NCBI GenBank assembly: GCA_034678485.1
Contig: JAXDBU010000105.1
Coordinates: forward strand, 4,230 to 68,229
Reading direction: 5' to 3'
Origin: PLanc-01 sp034678485
GTDB taxonomy: Bacteria > Planctomycetota > Phycisphaerae > Sedimentisphaerales > Anaerobacaceae
Length of the DNA stretch: 64,000 bases
A program made the translations under genes and the position numbers. The notes under the pieces are model-generated. The model was not told the origin of the DNA. It saw nothing but the letters and a program-made list of their open reading frames with translations, and searched no databases. Below, piece by piece: positions 16,195 through 25,934 of the stretch (positions are counted from its first letter, which is position 1; every line of letters starts with the position of its first letter).

Positions 16195-18906
16195 TTAAAC
16201 CGGGTAGACCGGCAGTTGAGCCCGCAGCAGCTCATAGATCGTCTTGCCGCTCTTGACGCACTCCGCCGCAGTCTGGCGATACTGGCTGGTCAGCGTGTCG
16301 AAGTCGAGTTTCTTGAGGTCGGCCAGACTCTTCTTGCCGCCGTTGGCCACGACGAACTTGGCCATCGTGTCGCTGGCGATGTCCCGAGTAAGCTGCCAGA
16401 GTTCCCGGCCTTCCGCCGCCGCGACCGCCCGGCCCAGGGCCAGCGACATCGACAGGATGGCGTTCATGCCGAGCAGGCCCTTGCGCTGCATGGCGTGGAT
16501 CTTGTCTTCTTTCGATGCGTCCTTGCTGATCCGGCCAGCGGCAATCGCCTGCTCGAGTTCCAGGCCGAGGAGCTGACGGTCGGTATCGAGCAGCGAGCCC
16601 AGCGTGCCGACTCGCTTGCCGACGAAGGCCTTGGCGAGCACGGTCTCGATGTGCTGCACGGCATCCATGCAACCCTTGCCGTCGTACCGTCGGGACTTCT
16701 TCCAGAGAGCCATGAGCTTCTCGTCGTTCTTGGCGCGGACCGCGTCGGCCTTGACATCTTTCTTGAACCGGAAGGTGCCGTCGCCGGCAGCCTTGAACAG
16801 GTCGGGATATTTCTTCGTGCTCTCGCATGGCTCGATGATGCTGTCCACGTAGTGGATGGCTTCGTCCTCGCCGGCGGAGGTGCCCAGCGGCGTCGAACCC
16901 TTGAAGCGGATGATGCCGCTCTTGCCGAGGAACAGCGTTGCGGCCGCCGACGGGATACCCGCGTTGGTCGCCTCTTCCGTGCCGCTGACCGCTTCGATCG
17001 CCAGCATCTTCATCAGAAGGCTGGTGAGATCGATATCGGCTGCCTTCGGGGAAACCGTGGCGTCGTCCCGGCCCGTGAGGGTCTTCACCAACTCCTTGAC
17101 GCTCGCCTCGAGCTCCTTGCGCTCCTGGGGCGTCGTCTCGCGCTGCGTGGCGCGGGCCAGGGCCAGGATTTCCATCATGCGTCCGTACTTCTGGAGCCGC
17201 TCGGTGTTGGCGCCGCCGCCGCACTTGACGCCCAGGGCGTTCATCGCGGTGCCGATCTCGGCCTCGAACGGATCGTTCGGGCTCTTCGACCGGTGGGAAA
17301 TCACCAGTTCCGCGCCGTAGGCCAGCGAGGTCAGCATGGCCAGCACGGTTTCGGTCAGGGTGCCAATCTGGTTGGCCTTGATCAGCGAAGCGTTGATTTC
17401 GCCGTTCTTGGCGCACTTCTCGATGTTCGAGTCCTTCGTGGTGACGAGGTCGTCGCCGATGATGAAGATCTTGTCGCCAAGCTCTTTCATCATGTTCTTC
17501 CAGCCCTGGTGGTCGCGTTCGCCGAAGCCGTCCTCAATGGACAGGACCGGGATCCCGGATTCCATCGCCTCCTTGAAGAGGTTCAGGATGTCGTCACGGC
17601 TCATTTCGACCTTGTCTTTGTCACGCCAGAACCGGTACATGCCGACGGAATCGGGCTCGCCGCGTTCCTCGCGGTAGGCGTTTTCGAGCTCGGAGCAGGC
17701 GGGGTCGAGGGCGATTGCCACATCCACGCCGGGGACCCACTCGCAGTCGAGAATGGCCTGCTTCATGAAGCGCCACATCCGCTGCTCGGGAACCCTGTCG
17801 CCGGGCTCCTTGTCGACATACGGCGCGATGCCGCCTTCGAGACCGACGCCCATCACCTTGGCGCCGGGGGCTGACTCGATGATTTCCTTGAGACGGTACT
17901 GGAGCTTCACCGTCATTTCCTGAGCGTCCTCGTAGGTCTTCGGGGAAAGCGGCATGAACATGCTTTCCTGCATCGAGATGTTGCTCTCGGGGTATTCCTT
18001 CTCGGTGTGCCGTCCGCCCATGGCGCAGTTTCGGAACTGCCAGGGGGCCGCGACGCGATTGCCGTCCTTGAGGGTGACCGTCTGCATACGCGTGGTGAGC
18101 AGCTGCTTCTTGACCTCGGCGACCTGCACCGTCCAGCTCTGCTTGGAGGCAGCGGCCGCGGCGCGCGCCGCCTGCTCGGCAGCGATCTTCTCGCGGTTGC
18201 GGAACTCGCGAAGCTTGCCCGGGTCGGCCAGCAGGCGATCCAACAGACCGACGCAGCCGGGCGCCAGGAAGAAGCGACCGACGTAGATGAAGAAATCGAT
18301 GCGGGTGGCCAAGCCGATGGCGATCAGCACGATCGCGATGGCCAGGCAAAACGATCCCATCCAACCGCTCCAGACCGGCGCAGAGGCGGCGACCGCCAAG
18401 TTGTACGGCGCATCGGGGGCGAAGTTGCCGTTCTCTTTCCTGACGCCGTAGAACTTGCCCCACGGGATCGTCAGGAACATCTGGGCGTAATAGCCGAACT
18501 TGCTGCCGCTGCCCTTGAGGATCGCGTCGGCTTTCTCCTGCGAATCCTTGTTCAGAGCGGTCAGCTTGGCGGCGGTCAGGAAGTGGCCCATCTCGTGGAC
18601 CGCGATTGCGACATGCCAAGACAAATACAGGATCGCCAGGGAGATCCACACCTCCATGTGCCACGGGGAGAACATGAAGTTCAGCACGGCGTATTTGATG
18701 TTCTCCCCCGCAGCGGCCCGCGAGGTGAGCTCCGCCGCCGGAAGGCTCAGGACCGACGAAATGAAGGCGGCGTGGAACGAGACGAGCTTGTGGTTCGCGA
18801 TGACCCAGCCGCGCTCCAGATACCCTGCAGCGTCGATGCGAAATTCGTTGGACTTCGCCGCAAGCCGGGGCTTGTTTCTATTCATTTCCACCGCTGACTC
18901 TTTCAT
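16195..18906 (-). CDS. M50-like membrane metalloprotease fused to a circularly permuted enolase
   Basis: One uninterrupted frame of 903 residues. Residues 84-225 form a membrane domain with HEMGH (104-108), the zinc motif of M50/site-2 proteases, and a possible third ligand in PGCVGLLD. After an Ala-rich linker, residues 285-580 are the enolase TIM barrel: GGRH (His300), MQES (Glu314), GLEGG (Glu357), Asp401, SIEDG (Glu458), GDDL (Asp485), LIKANQIG (Lys510), SHRS (538) and Lys561. All residues for metal binding and catalysis are seen. Residues 635-840 are the enolase N-terminal capping domain (AGIPSAAATLFLG, TPLGTSAGEDEA, LLGMNAILSMSLALGRAVAA), normally placed before the barrel. AGGAG precedes the ATG. 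It probably makes phosphoenolpyruvate at the membrane; the protease role is unproven. Confidence 0.88.
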   Translation of the reverse strand: MKESAVEMNRNKPRLAAKSNEFRIDAAGYLERGWVIANHKLVSFHAAFISSVLSLPAAELTSRAAAGENIKYAVLNFMFSPWHMEVWISLAILYLSWHVAIAVHEMGHFLTAAKLTALNKDSQEKADAILKGSGSKFGYYAQMFLTIPWGKFYGVRKENGNFAPDAPYNLAVAASAPVWSGWMGSFCLAIAIVLIAIGLATRIDFFIYVGRFFLAPGCVGLLDRLLADPGKLREFRNREKIAAEQAARAAAAASKQSWTVQVAEVKKQLLTTRMQTVTLKDGNRVAAPWQFRNCAMGGRHTEKEYPESNISMQESMFMPLSPKTYEDAQEMTVKLQYRLKEIIESAPGAKVMGVGLEGGIAPYVDKEPGDRVPEQRMWRFMKQAILDCEWVPGVDVAIALDPACSELENAYREERGEPDSVGMYRFWRDKDKVEMSRDDILNLFKEAMESGIPVLSIEDGFGERDHQGWKNMMKELGDKIFIIGDDLVTTKDSNIEKCAKNGEINASLIKANQIGTLTETVLAMLTSLAYGAELVISHRSKSPNDPFEAEIGTAMNALGVKCGGGANTERLQKYGRMMEILALARATQRETTPQERKELEASVKELVKTLTGRDDATVSPKAADIDLTSLLMKMLAIEAVSGTEEATNAGIPSAAATLFLGKSGIIRFKGSTPLGTSAGEDEAIHYVDSIIEPCESTKKYPDLFKAAGDGTFRFKKDVKADAVRAKNDEKLMALWKKSRRYDGKGCMDAVQHIETVLAKAFVGKRVGTLGSLLDTDRQLLGLELEQAIAAGRISKDASKEDKIHAMQRKGLLGMNAILSMSLALGRAVAAAEGRELWQLTRDIASDTMAKFVVANGGKKSLADLKKLDFDTLTSQYRQTAAECVKSGKTIYELLRAQLPVYPV

Positions 18907-19608
18907 TCTGAACTTCTCCTACTTACCGTTCTTCTCATCTCATTTCACCGCTTCAGTCGAACCTGGCGGGCCTGCGGGCATCCGCAGTCAAAGCGAGGCC
19001 GTACCATCCCCACCCTCGGAAAAGGCAAGAAGATACACCCTTTCACCTATCACGTCAAGCATGGATTCGTGGACCCGGCGAGAAAAACTGGTCGTGATCC
19101 AACGACGGAGGGATCATAAGTGGCTGGGGGATCAAGGAAACCGTTCGTTCGCGACCGCTCTGGGAAACCGAGGGCGACGGATTGGAGGCAACGACGCAAG
19201 CATGCCTTCGCGACGACGACGCGTGAGATGCGCCAAGATCGAGCCGGATCCGGTCAATTCGTGTAAGCCTCTGTTCGGCAAGATGTTACAACCACTTCAG
19301 AGCCGGGTGAAACCTGCCGTCAGGACGCCCTCGCGGCCCTATTGCCATCAACATTCTTGGGAAAAGTGCAAGAATGACTGTAACACTTCGCCTTCGTCAA
19401 CGTCCATTTACGTGAAGAGTGCAAGGGATTGCAGTCATCCTCGTGGTTTGTCGTTTTGGATTGCATCGCTTCCTTATCGATGTGGCCGATTGAGCGGAGA
19501 TCGGCCTTTCTTCTTGCGCCTCGGCGCCTGCATGCCGGATGCGTCCAAGGCGCGACTCGGTTTTTCCCTGTTGATTCCGGAGCCCGCCCAGCGTATCATT
19601 CCCGGCTT
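18907..19608. other. Gene-free divergent intergenic region
   Basis: This 700 bp stretch separates the divergently read enolase fusion and psd. Base composition fluctuates and no frame has a ribosome site with a plausible protein. It should hold promoters for both flanking genes, but I cannot point to a convincing -10/-35 pair. Confidence 0.5.
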
Positions 19609-20334
19609 ATGCGAATTCCATTGACGAAGTACGGATTGCCCGAGGTGGTCGTTTATCCGGCGGCTGTTCTCGTATTGATGGCTGCCGTGGCACTAATCGG
19701 ACCCGCGGGACTGCCTGTCTGGGGGGTCGTCGTCGTCGAGATGCTCCTGGCGATTGTCCTGGGGTGGGCCTTGATGTTCTTTCGAGATCCTCGCCGGGAG
19801 CCGCCACGGGACGACAGCCTGTTGCTGGCGCCCGCCGATGGGACGATCACGGATGTAGGGCTGGTCGAGGAGACCGAGTTCATCGGAGGCCCGGCGCTGC
19901 GCGTCGGCATCTTTCTGAGCATTTTCAACACGCACATCAACCGCGCCCCATGTGACGCCAAGGTCGAGCGGATCGTCTACCGTCCCGGCAAGTACCTCAA
20001 TGCGATGAGTCCTCGAGCAGGCACGGTGAACGAGTCCAACAACCTGTCCATGGTGCGAACGGGCCATCCCCGGGACCGGCTCCTCGTCCGTCAGATCAGC
20101 GGGGCCATCGCCCGACGGATCGTCTGTGCCGCTCGGGAAGGCCAGCAGCTCACGGGCGGCGAACAGTTCGGCATGATCAAGTTTGGGTCCCGGACCGAAC
20201 TGTATCTGTCCGCCGGCGAGGAGGCGGAATGTGTCGTCCGCATCGGGGACAAGGTCAAAGCGGGACTCACACCGCTTGTGAAGTATGGTCCAAGGCCGTC
20301 GCAGAGACCCGTGCGGAAAGACAATGAGCAGTAG
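19609..20334 (+). CDS. psd: Phosphatidylserine decarboxylase
   Basis: Psd converts phosphatidylserine to phosphatidylethanolamine using a pyruvoyl group formed by self-cleavage. The 241-residue protein is the short PSD type, with two N-terminal membrane helices (about residues 10-55), APADGTITDVG, then IFLSIFNTHINRAP (the conserved histidine region) and FGMIKFGSRTELYL, where cleavage between Gly and Ser would create the pyruvoyl alpha chain. The ATG at 19609 is chosen by homology; longer in-frame starts add unrelated sequence. Its stop overlaps the pssA start by 11 bp, so the two steps of PE synthesis are coupled. Confidence 0.94.
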   Translation: MRIPLTKYGLPEVVVYPAAVLVLMAAVALIGPAGLPVWGVVVVEMLLAIVLGWALMFFRDPRREPPRDDSLLLAPADGTITDVGLVEETEFIGGPALRVGIFLSIFNTHINRAPCDAKVERIVYRPGKYLNAMSPRAGTVNESNNLSMVRTGHPRDRLLVRQISGAIARRIVCAAREGQQLTGGEQFGMIKFGSRTELYLSAGEEAECVVRIGDKVKAGLTPLVKYGPRPSQRPVRKDNEQ

Positions 20335-21226
20335 ACATCGGAAAACGGCGGATCACAAGTCGAGGCGGCCTTTGTTCCGCCGCGTGCGAAGGCATCGCGT
20401 CAAGTACGTCACCCTCCTGCCGTCGCTGATTACGCTGCTCAACGGGATTTTCGGTTTTACCGCGATCGTCCTGGCGAGCAAGGCCCATGAGCCGACGGCG
20501 GGGAGGATGTCCTGCTTCGCCGTGGCGGGATACATGGTGGTGCTCGCCATGTTCGCGGACATGCTGGACGGCCGGCTGGCGCGGATGAGTCAGAGCACAT
20601 CGAGCTTCGGCGGCCAGCTCGACAGTCTCTGCGACCTGATCAGTTTCGGCGTCGCTCCGGCGTTCATCATGCTCCGACTCGTGGAGAGCGAGCTGCAGCT
20701 CCACGAGATCTTCTGCGGGGACTTGATCCACCGGTTCATCTGGCTGGCGGCGCTGGTATACTTCAGTTGCGCAGCGATTCGTCTGGCTCGGTTCAACGTC
20801 GAGAACGACGAAAACGAGGTGGCCCACATGAGCTTCGTCGGTCTGCCCAGCCCTGGAGCCGCCGGTGTCGTCATCAGCCTGATCGTCTTCCAACAGGAAC
20901 GAGTCCCCGATTTCGACCTGCTGGTATACGCCCTGCCGCTGGCGACGTTGGGCGTGGGGATCCTCATGGTCAGCCGGGTGCCCTATCCACATATTGTGAA
21001 TGTCTACCTCAGGGGCAAGCAGCCGTTCGACTATCTCATCCGGGTTCTCTTGCTCCTCGGATTGGCCTGGTGGAATATGCAGACCGCGATGGTCCTGGTC
21101 TTCGGGTACTTTGCGGCGGGCGGCTTCGCCAAATGGCTCTATGGCAGGATCTTCCCCAAGCCAAGAGGACTCCCGTTCTCGCATCAGCAAGCCGTTGCGA
21201 CCGGCACACACGGCGCAGGTGAGTGA
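20324..21226 (+). CDS. pssA: CDP-diacylglycerol--serine O-phosphatidyltransferase
   Basis: PssA makes phosphatidylserine from CDP-diacylglycerol and serine in the inner membrane; Psd encoded just upstream then decarboxylates it. The roughly 300-residue protein has the CDP-alcohol phosphotransferase signature DGRLARMSQSTSSFGG followed by QLDSLCD (pattern DGxxARx8Gx3Dx3D), and about eight hydrophobic segments, first LPSLITLLNGIFGFTAIV. The start at 20324 lies within the 3' end of psd, and the basic N-terminus (MSSRHRKTADHKSRR) fits a cytoplasmic side. Confidence 0.95.
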   Translation: MSSRHRKTADHKSRRPLFRRVRRHRVKYVTLLPSLITLLNGIFGFTAIVLASKAHEPTAGRMSCFAVAGYMVVLAMFADMLDGRLARMSQSTSSFGGQLDSLCDLISFGVAPAFIMLRLVESELQLHEIFCGDLIHRFIWLAALVYFSCAAIRLARFNVENDENEVAHMSFVGLPSPGAAGVVISLIVFQQERVPDFDLLVYALPLATLGVGILMVSRVPYPHIVNVYLRGKQPFDYLIRVLLLLGLAWWNMQTAMVLVFGYFAAGGFAKWLYGRIFPKPRGLPFSHQQAVATGTHGAGE

Positions 21227-21236
21227 TCCGGATGCA

Positions 21237-22106
21237 TCAGTCCATCAATGCGCTGGCCGGAACGTGGCACGCGCCCATCGGTTCGGGGGCTTGTTCGACA
21301 CCGCTTGCCTGGCTGATCTTGTGGTAGTGATCGACCACCCCCGCCAGGCGACTGAGCATTTCCCGCCCTTCCTCGCTCGCTTCCAGGCCGACGATTTGCA
21401 GGCCGATGCACAGAGCGGTTCGATCCGCCGTGGGTAGGACGTTCCGGATCTGGGCGTTGAACATCAAGGGGGTCTCATAGGGCATGGGCGTGAACCGTAC
21501 ACCCATGAACTGGCCCTTGCGGAAATCGGCTTCGCCCACTGAAGGGCCGGAGGTCTCCTTCGCCCGTTTGAGGGGAACGATCACCTGGGCGCCGCCGGCG
21601 GAAATGTCCATCAGGCGGGCCTCGTAGTAGGTATGGGTCTTCTCGTCGGGCGCGCGTTTGCCTGTGCGGTGCCAGAGCACGACGTTGACCTTCAGCGAAG
21701 GGGGAACACTGACACGGAAATAGCTACGCCGCTGGATCACGCCGATCCGTTCGGGCGCCGCCAGAACGATGGTGCCTCCCGCCTCCGGATCGGAGGAGGG
21801 TTCCAGATTCACGACAACCGTGTCGAAGACGAACTTGCCGTAGGCGTGCTTGAAGTTCATTCCGACCGGCTGGTCGATTCGAATATTGATCGGGTGAGGT
21901 TTGCCTGTCGAGTGATATCCCTCCACGTGCAGCCGGCCTGCGCCGCCGTGGCCCGTCGTATCGGTCGCGAGCTGCTTCATGACCACCTTGGCCACGTGCC
22001 ACTTGTCCTTGGACAGGTACGACATGATTGCGGGGGATTGGCTCTGGACGACCGCCTGAAGCACCGTTTGGGACTCCGTGCCCTGGAGCATGACGATCTC
22101 ACTCAT
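21237..22106 (-). CDS. PilZ-domain protein (YcgR-like)
   Basis: This 289-residue predicted cyclic-di-GMP receptor carries a C-terminal PilZ domain with the binding motifs RRSYFRVSV (RxxxR type) and DISAGGAQV (D/NxSxxG). It is preceded by a YcgR-type N-terminal domain of about 125 residues. PilZ proteins couple c-di-GMP to motility, secretion or polysaccharide synthesis; no target gene is adjacent. The ATG at 22106 has GGGAGG 6 bp upstream. It is convergent with pssA, 10 bp apart. Confidence 0.9.
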   Translation of the reverse strand: MSEIVMLQGTESQTVLQAVVQSQSPAIMSYLSKDKWHVAKVVMKQLATDTTGHGGAGRLHVEGYHSTGKPHPINIRIDQPVGMNFKHAYGKFVFDTVVVNLEPSSDPEAGGTIVLAAPERIGVIQRRSYFRVSVPPSLKVNVVLWHRTGKRAPDEKTHTYYEARLMDISAGGAQVIVPLKRAKETSGPSVGEADFRKGQFMGVRFTPMPYETPLMFNAQIRNVLPTADRTALCIGLQIVGLEASEEGREMLSRLAGVVDHYHKISQASGVEQAPEPMGACHVPASALMD

Positions 22107-22479
22107 ATCAAACCTCCCATGCCTACGTCTGTGAACACCCGTTCCTGGCGGGAGCGCCGACCGAGTCCGCAAACGCAGCCCCTTGCGTCCGGGTTCTCAC
22201 GTCGTACTGCACCCGGCCTGCCCCCCAGCAGGGCATAGAGGACCCGTCGAAACGAGTCCGTCTAAAACATATCTACTAAATCGGCCGACGGCAAAAATCA
22301 CATAAGCTTTTTGCCCCATCCGGGCGCCCCGTATGGGCACAACCCCATAATCGCTTCGGAGTCGATGGTTGCAGCGGTGCATCGCTTCGGATATTGTGAC
22401 CTGGACTACCGGATCGTCTGCCGGCCCCGCACGGGGGAGTATTATCAGACCGCACGCTGGGATCAGCAGGAGATGCAGT
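22107..22479. other. Divergent intergenic region
   Basis: These 373 bp lie between the PilZ gene and the GH95 remnant. A short GC palindrome occurs near 22318-22350 (gggcgccccgtatgggc). Otherwise I see no gene; it probably holds promoters for both flanks. Confidence 0.4.
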
Positions 22480-23205
22480 ATGAAGATGCAGTTTGCCGGG
22501 GCAGTTGCAGTCATCGCATTGGGTGCTTTTGTGCGTGCGGTTTCCGCCGCTCCGGCGGATCGGCAGGACCTCTGCCTGTGGTATACCCACCCGGCACGAG
22601 AGTGGACCGAAGCATTGCCCATCGGCAACGGCCGGCTCGGCGCCATGGTCCTCGGCAACGTCGCCGACGATCGGATCATCCTCCGCGGCCGGATTAAACG
22701 CGAGCACGATCAGACTCACCAGAACGTCGGCATGAAGTTCGAGGCCCACGTCCTCGCCCAAGCCAAGGGCGGCGCTGTCGCCAGTCAGGATGGCAAGCTC
22801 TCCGTGGACAAGGCGGATGAGCTGCTGCTTCTGATCGCCGGCGCTACCGACTACCGTGGGAGCGAACCCGCCGGCCTGTGCCGGACCCACCTTGCCGCGG
22901 CAGCCGACTCGTACGAGCGACTGCGCGACAGGCACGTCGCGGACCACCGCAGGCTCTTCCGGCGTGTCCGTCTGGATCTCGGCCGAACCGAGAATACGAG
23001 CAAACCGACGGACCAGCGTCTCGCCGGGATCGCCAAGGGCGTCATTCGCCCCAAGGCCGGCGGCATTTGCCGTGTCCGAACCGTTTCGCCCATCCGTGTC
23101 AGTCCGGCGGGCGCACCGGTGAGTGCGACCAAGCCCCACAAAGGGGTCGTCGAGTTCGAAACGCAAGCCGGACGAAACCACATTCTGGATGCCGAAAACC
23201 GCTGA
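22480..23205 (+). pseudogene. GH95 alpha-L-fucosidase remnant with in-frame deletions
   Basis: The 241-codon frame keeps a signal peptide (MKMQFAGAVAVIALGAFVRA) and the GH95 N-terminal hallmark WTEALPIGNGRLGAMVLG. It then jumps to the region before the catalytic barrel (GMKFEAHVLAQAKGG, SYERLRDRHVADHRRLFRRV) and finally to the extreme C-terminus (CRVRTVSPIRV, GVVEFETQAGR). Intact GH95 enzymes are about 750-800 residues, so the whole (alpha/alpha)6 catalytic barrel is missing. The frame has stayed open and AGGAG precedes the ATG, so a small exported protein may still be made, but it cannot be a glycosidase. Confidence 0.8.
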
Positions 23206-23259
23206 TCCTCGGATCATTCCGGCAACCGATTCGCGCAACGAAGTGAGGAACGACTGCCA

Positions 23260-23961
23260 ATGCCTATAGAACTGGGACTCGGACTGGTCTGGTATGCGGT
23301 GTTTGTGATCTCAACGACTTTTCACGAAGCTGCTCACGCGTTCGCTGCCTTCAGACTCGGTGACCGGACGGCTCGTAATGCCGGCTTGACCACACTCGAT
23401 CCAATCCCCCACATCCAGCGTTCACCGATCGGCATGGTGGCGGTCCCCATCGTTTCCTTCCTGTTCAGCGGCTGGATGGTCGGTTGGGCGAGCACCCCGT
23501 ATGATCCGTATTGGGCGGACGCCAACCGCAGAAAAGCCGCCTGGATGGCCCTGGCGGGACCCGGCGCCAACCTCGTGCTGATTCTCCTGGCCGCCGCGAT
23601 CATCCGGATCGGCGTGGCTCTGGACCTGTTCATGGCGCCGCTGGAATCCACCTGGACCCAGGTCACGGTCGCCCGGTCCCCCGGCCTGGTCGCGGGCGCC
23701 GCGGTGGTCGTCAGCGTCCTGTTTTCGCTGAATCTGATCCTGCTGGTCTTCAATCTGCTGCCCCTGCCCCCGCTCGACGGCAGCGAGATCCTCACGTTGT
23801 TCCTCGACGACCGCACAGCCCAGCGGTATCGGGAATTCATGGCCCAACCCGCCGCGAGCATGGTTGGCCTGGTCGTCGCCTGGAACGTGATTGAGGGCCT
23901 TCTGGGCCCCGCCCACGGCTTGGCCCTGAACCTCCTCTACCCCGGCGCCGGGTATCATTGA
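23260..23961 (+). CDS. Site-2-protease-like M50 zinc metallopeptidase
   Basis: This 233-residue integral membrane protease has HEAAH (zinc ligands and catalytic Glu) in the first helix region, GPGANLVLILLAA in the middle and NLLPLPPLDGSE near the C-terminus, which supplies the third ligand Asp. It matches the compact, PDZ-lacking M50 group related to YwhC/rhomboid-like site-2 proteases of unknown substrate. There are five to six membrane helices. It is not similar in detail to the M50-like segment of the enolase fusion at 16-19 kb beyond the HExxH motif. The first ATG is used. Confidence 0.93.
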   Translation: MPIELGLGLVWYAVFVISTTFHEAAHAFAAFRLGDRTARNAGLTTLDPIPHIQRSPIGMVAVPIVSFLFSGWMVGWASTPYDPYWADANRRKAAWMALAGPGANLVLILLAAAIIRIGVALDLFMAPLESTWTQVTVARSPGLVAGAAVVVSVLFSLNLILLVFNLLPLPPLDGSEILTLFLDDRTAQRYREFMAQPAASMVGLVVAWNVIEGLLGPAHGLALNLLYPGAGYH

Positions 23962-24236
23962 CGCAATTCCAGAGCCAATCGAATTGCATTCGGCTCGAGG
24001 AGTGCGGTCATGCACCCTCATCGGATCGCCGCGAAGAACGGTCTTGACAACCGGACGCAAATGTGCTCTGCTCTCGCAAGATGGGTAGGCGATTCGGCAG
24101 CACGGACCCGCGTCCTCGTATTTGATGGCATTCTCAGCTTAGACGGTTTCAGCGATTCGTGAAGGTGTGTCCTTGCGCCGGCTGCGTGGCCGGACGGGGT
24201 GTGTCTTTCATTTCGACCTGTATAAGGAGACGCATC

Positions 24237-24821
24237 ATGAACGAACAAGCTCTGAGCAGGGGAACAAACCGACGTGACATGTTGAAATGGTCTGGGATGG
24301 GCGTGCTCGCGGGCGCGGCGACCACTGTCCTGACGCCGGGGAAGGCCCGCGCCGCGGATGCGGAGGCCAAGATTCTCCATGCCTCGTGGATCCACGGCAA
24401 CACCATGGAGATCGAGTATCCCGAACGAATTGCCTTCCAGGAGCACGTGGGCTACCACTTCCAGATCGAAGGCAACCCCGGCACCTCGAACTGGTTCCAC
24501 TTCTCGATCCCCACGCCGGTGATCATCGACGATGCGCGCCTGCGCATCAGTGCCGCCATGCTCTTGTTCGAGACGGACTCCGTGGACGCCTTCGTCCGGG
24601 ACGTACACGTCTACGATGGGGGCACGAGGATTGCTGTCTTCGACGACGTCTACCTCTCGGAGAACGCAGGATTCGTCAAGTTCGACCTGCCGGAACGGCC
24701 GGAGGTGTCCTGGGGCATCGGAATCTCCGTCGGCGTCGGCTTTGGCGTGGAGATGATGGGGCACCGCATGCGTTTCATCTCCGCCGGCTGCGACTTCACG
24801 CTCCAGGCGCCCGAGCAGTAG
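24237..24821 (+). CDS. Tat-exported protein of unknown function
   Basis: This 194-residue protein has a twin-arginine signal (TNRRDMLKWSGMGVLAGAAT) and a mature, compact beta-rich domain of about 150 residues (WIHGNTMEIEYPERI, GTSNWFHFSIPTPVI, VHVYDGGTRIAVFD, WGIGISVGVGFG). It resembles single-domain exported proteins of unknown role seen in several environmental phyla. The ATG at 24237 is preceded by AAGGAG. It sits just upstream of an aldo/keto reductase on the same strand. Confidence 0.8.
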   Translation: MNEQALSRGTNRRDMLKWSGMGVLAGAATTVLTPGKARAADAEAKILHASWIHGNTMEIEYPERIAFQEHVGYHFQIEGNPGTSNWFHFSIPTPVIIDDARLRISAAMLLFETDSVDAFVRDVHVYDGGTRIAVFDDVYLSENAGFVKFDLPERPEVSWGIGISVGVGFGVEMMGHRMRFISAGCDFTLQAPEQ

Positions 24822-24912
24822 ACGCCACATGCCTATTGATAAAGCCGCCTTGCCCGACTATCCTACTGGGGCACAAGGGAGTACGTTGCGACGCCCTTTC
24901 GGAGAACGAGGC

Positions 24913-25887
24913 ATGCAACAACGGCAACTGGGCAAGACGGATATGCGGCTCACGACGGTGGGCCTGGGCACCTGGGCCATGGGCGGGCCATGGCAGTACG
25001 GCTGGGGACCACAGGATGACGACGAAGCAATCGCGTCGGTCCTGGAGGCCCTGGATCAAGGGATCAACTGGATCGATACGGCCCCTGCTTACGGCTTGGG
25101 CCACTCGGAAGAGCTGGTCGGCCAGGCTCTGCGCCGGACGAAGCACAGACCCTACATCGCCACCAAGTGCGGCATCCTCTGGAACGACAAGAAAGAGAAG
25201 GTCGTACACCTGAAGCGCGACAGCATCCGCCGGGAGTGCCACGACAGCCTCCGGCGGCTCGGCGTCGAGACCATCGACCTGTATCAGATGCACTGGCCTG
25301 ACCCCGACCCGGATATCGAGGAGGCCTGGGAAGAGATGGCCCACCTGGCGAAGGAGGGCAAAGTCCGCTACCTGGGCGTGTCGAATTTCAGCGTGCAGCA
25401 GATGGAGAGGGTCGCGAAGATCCACCCGATCTCGTCGTTGCAGCCGCCGTACAGCATGTTGCATCGCGAGGTCGAGGACGAGCTGCTCCCGTACTGCGCT
25501 CAGCACGGGATCGGCGTGGTCGTCTACAGTCCCATGCAGCGAGGACTCTTGACGGGCGCATTCAATCGGGAGCGGCTTGCAGCCCTGGCGCCCGACGACC
25601 ACCGCAGGCGGATGCCGGAGTTTCAGGACCCGCAGTTCGGCGCCACGCTGGAACTGGTGGAAGGGCTCAAGAAGATCGCCCGGTGCCACGGCAAGACCGT
25701 CTCGCAGTTGGCTGTTGCGTGGGTGCTACGCAGGTCGGAGGTAACCGCGGCCATCGTCGGCGCCCGTCGGCCCGGACAGATCGTTGAGACCGCGCCGGCC
25801 TCCGACTGGAACCTCGGCAAGGAAGATATCGAAGAAATCGAAAGGCCGCTGGCCGCGAGGGACAGGACGCTCGCCGGCGGTTCATAA
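24913..25887 (+). CDS. Aldo/keto reductase
   Basis: This 324-residue NADPH-dependent oxidoreductase has the (alpha/beta)8 fold. Catalytic residues Asp and Tyr lie in WIDTAPAYGLGHSE, Lys in IATKCG and His in YQMHWPDPD; the cofactor loop is VYSPMQRGLLTG, followed by the C-terminal TAAIVGARRPGQI. It is typical of the YajO/AKR11-13-like group acting on sugars or aldehydes; the substrate cannot be deduced. The ATG at 24913 starts the family homology (MQQRQLGKTDMRLTTVGLG). It lies 47 bp before purB on the same strand. Confidence 0.93.
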   Translation: MQQRQLGKTDMRLTTVGLGTWAMGGPWQYGWGPQDDDEAIASVLEALDQGINWIDTAPAYGLGHSEELVGQALRRTKHRPYIATKCGILWNDKKEKVVHLKRDSIRRECHDSLRRLGVETIDLYQMHWPDPDPDIEEAWEEMAHLAKEGKVRYLGVSNFSVQQMERVAKIHPISSLQPPYSMLHREVEDELLPYCAQHGIGVVVYSPMQRGLLTGAFNRERLAALAPDDHRRRMPEFQDPQFGATLELVEGLKKIARCHGKTVSQLAVAWVLRRSEVTAAIVGARRPGQIVETAPASDWNLGKEDIEEIERPLAARDRTLAGGS

Positions 25888-25934
25888 GGCCTATTCGTCC
25901 TATGGGTCTCATAGGCCCGAGAGAAGGAAACAGG

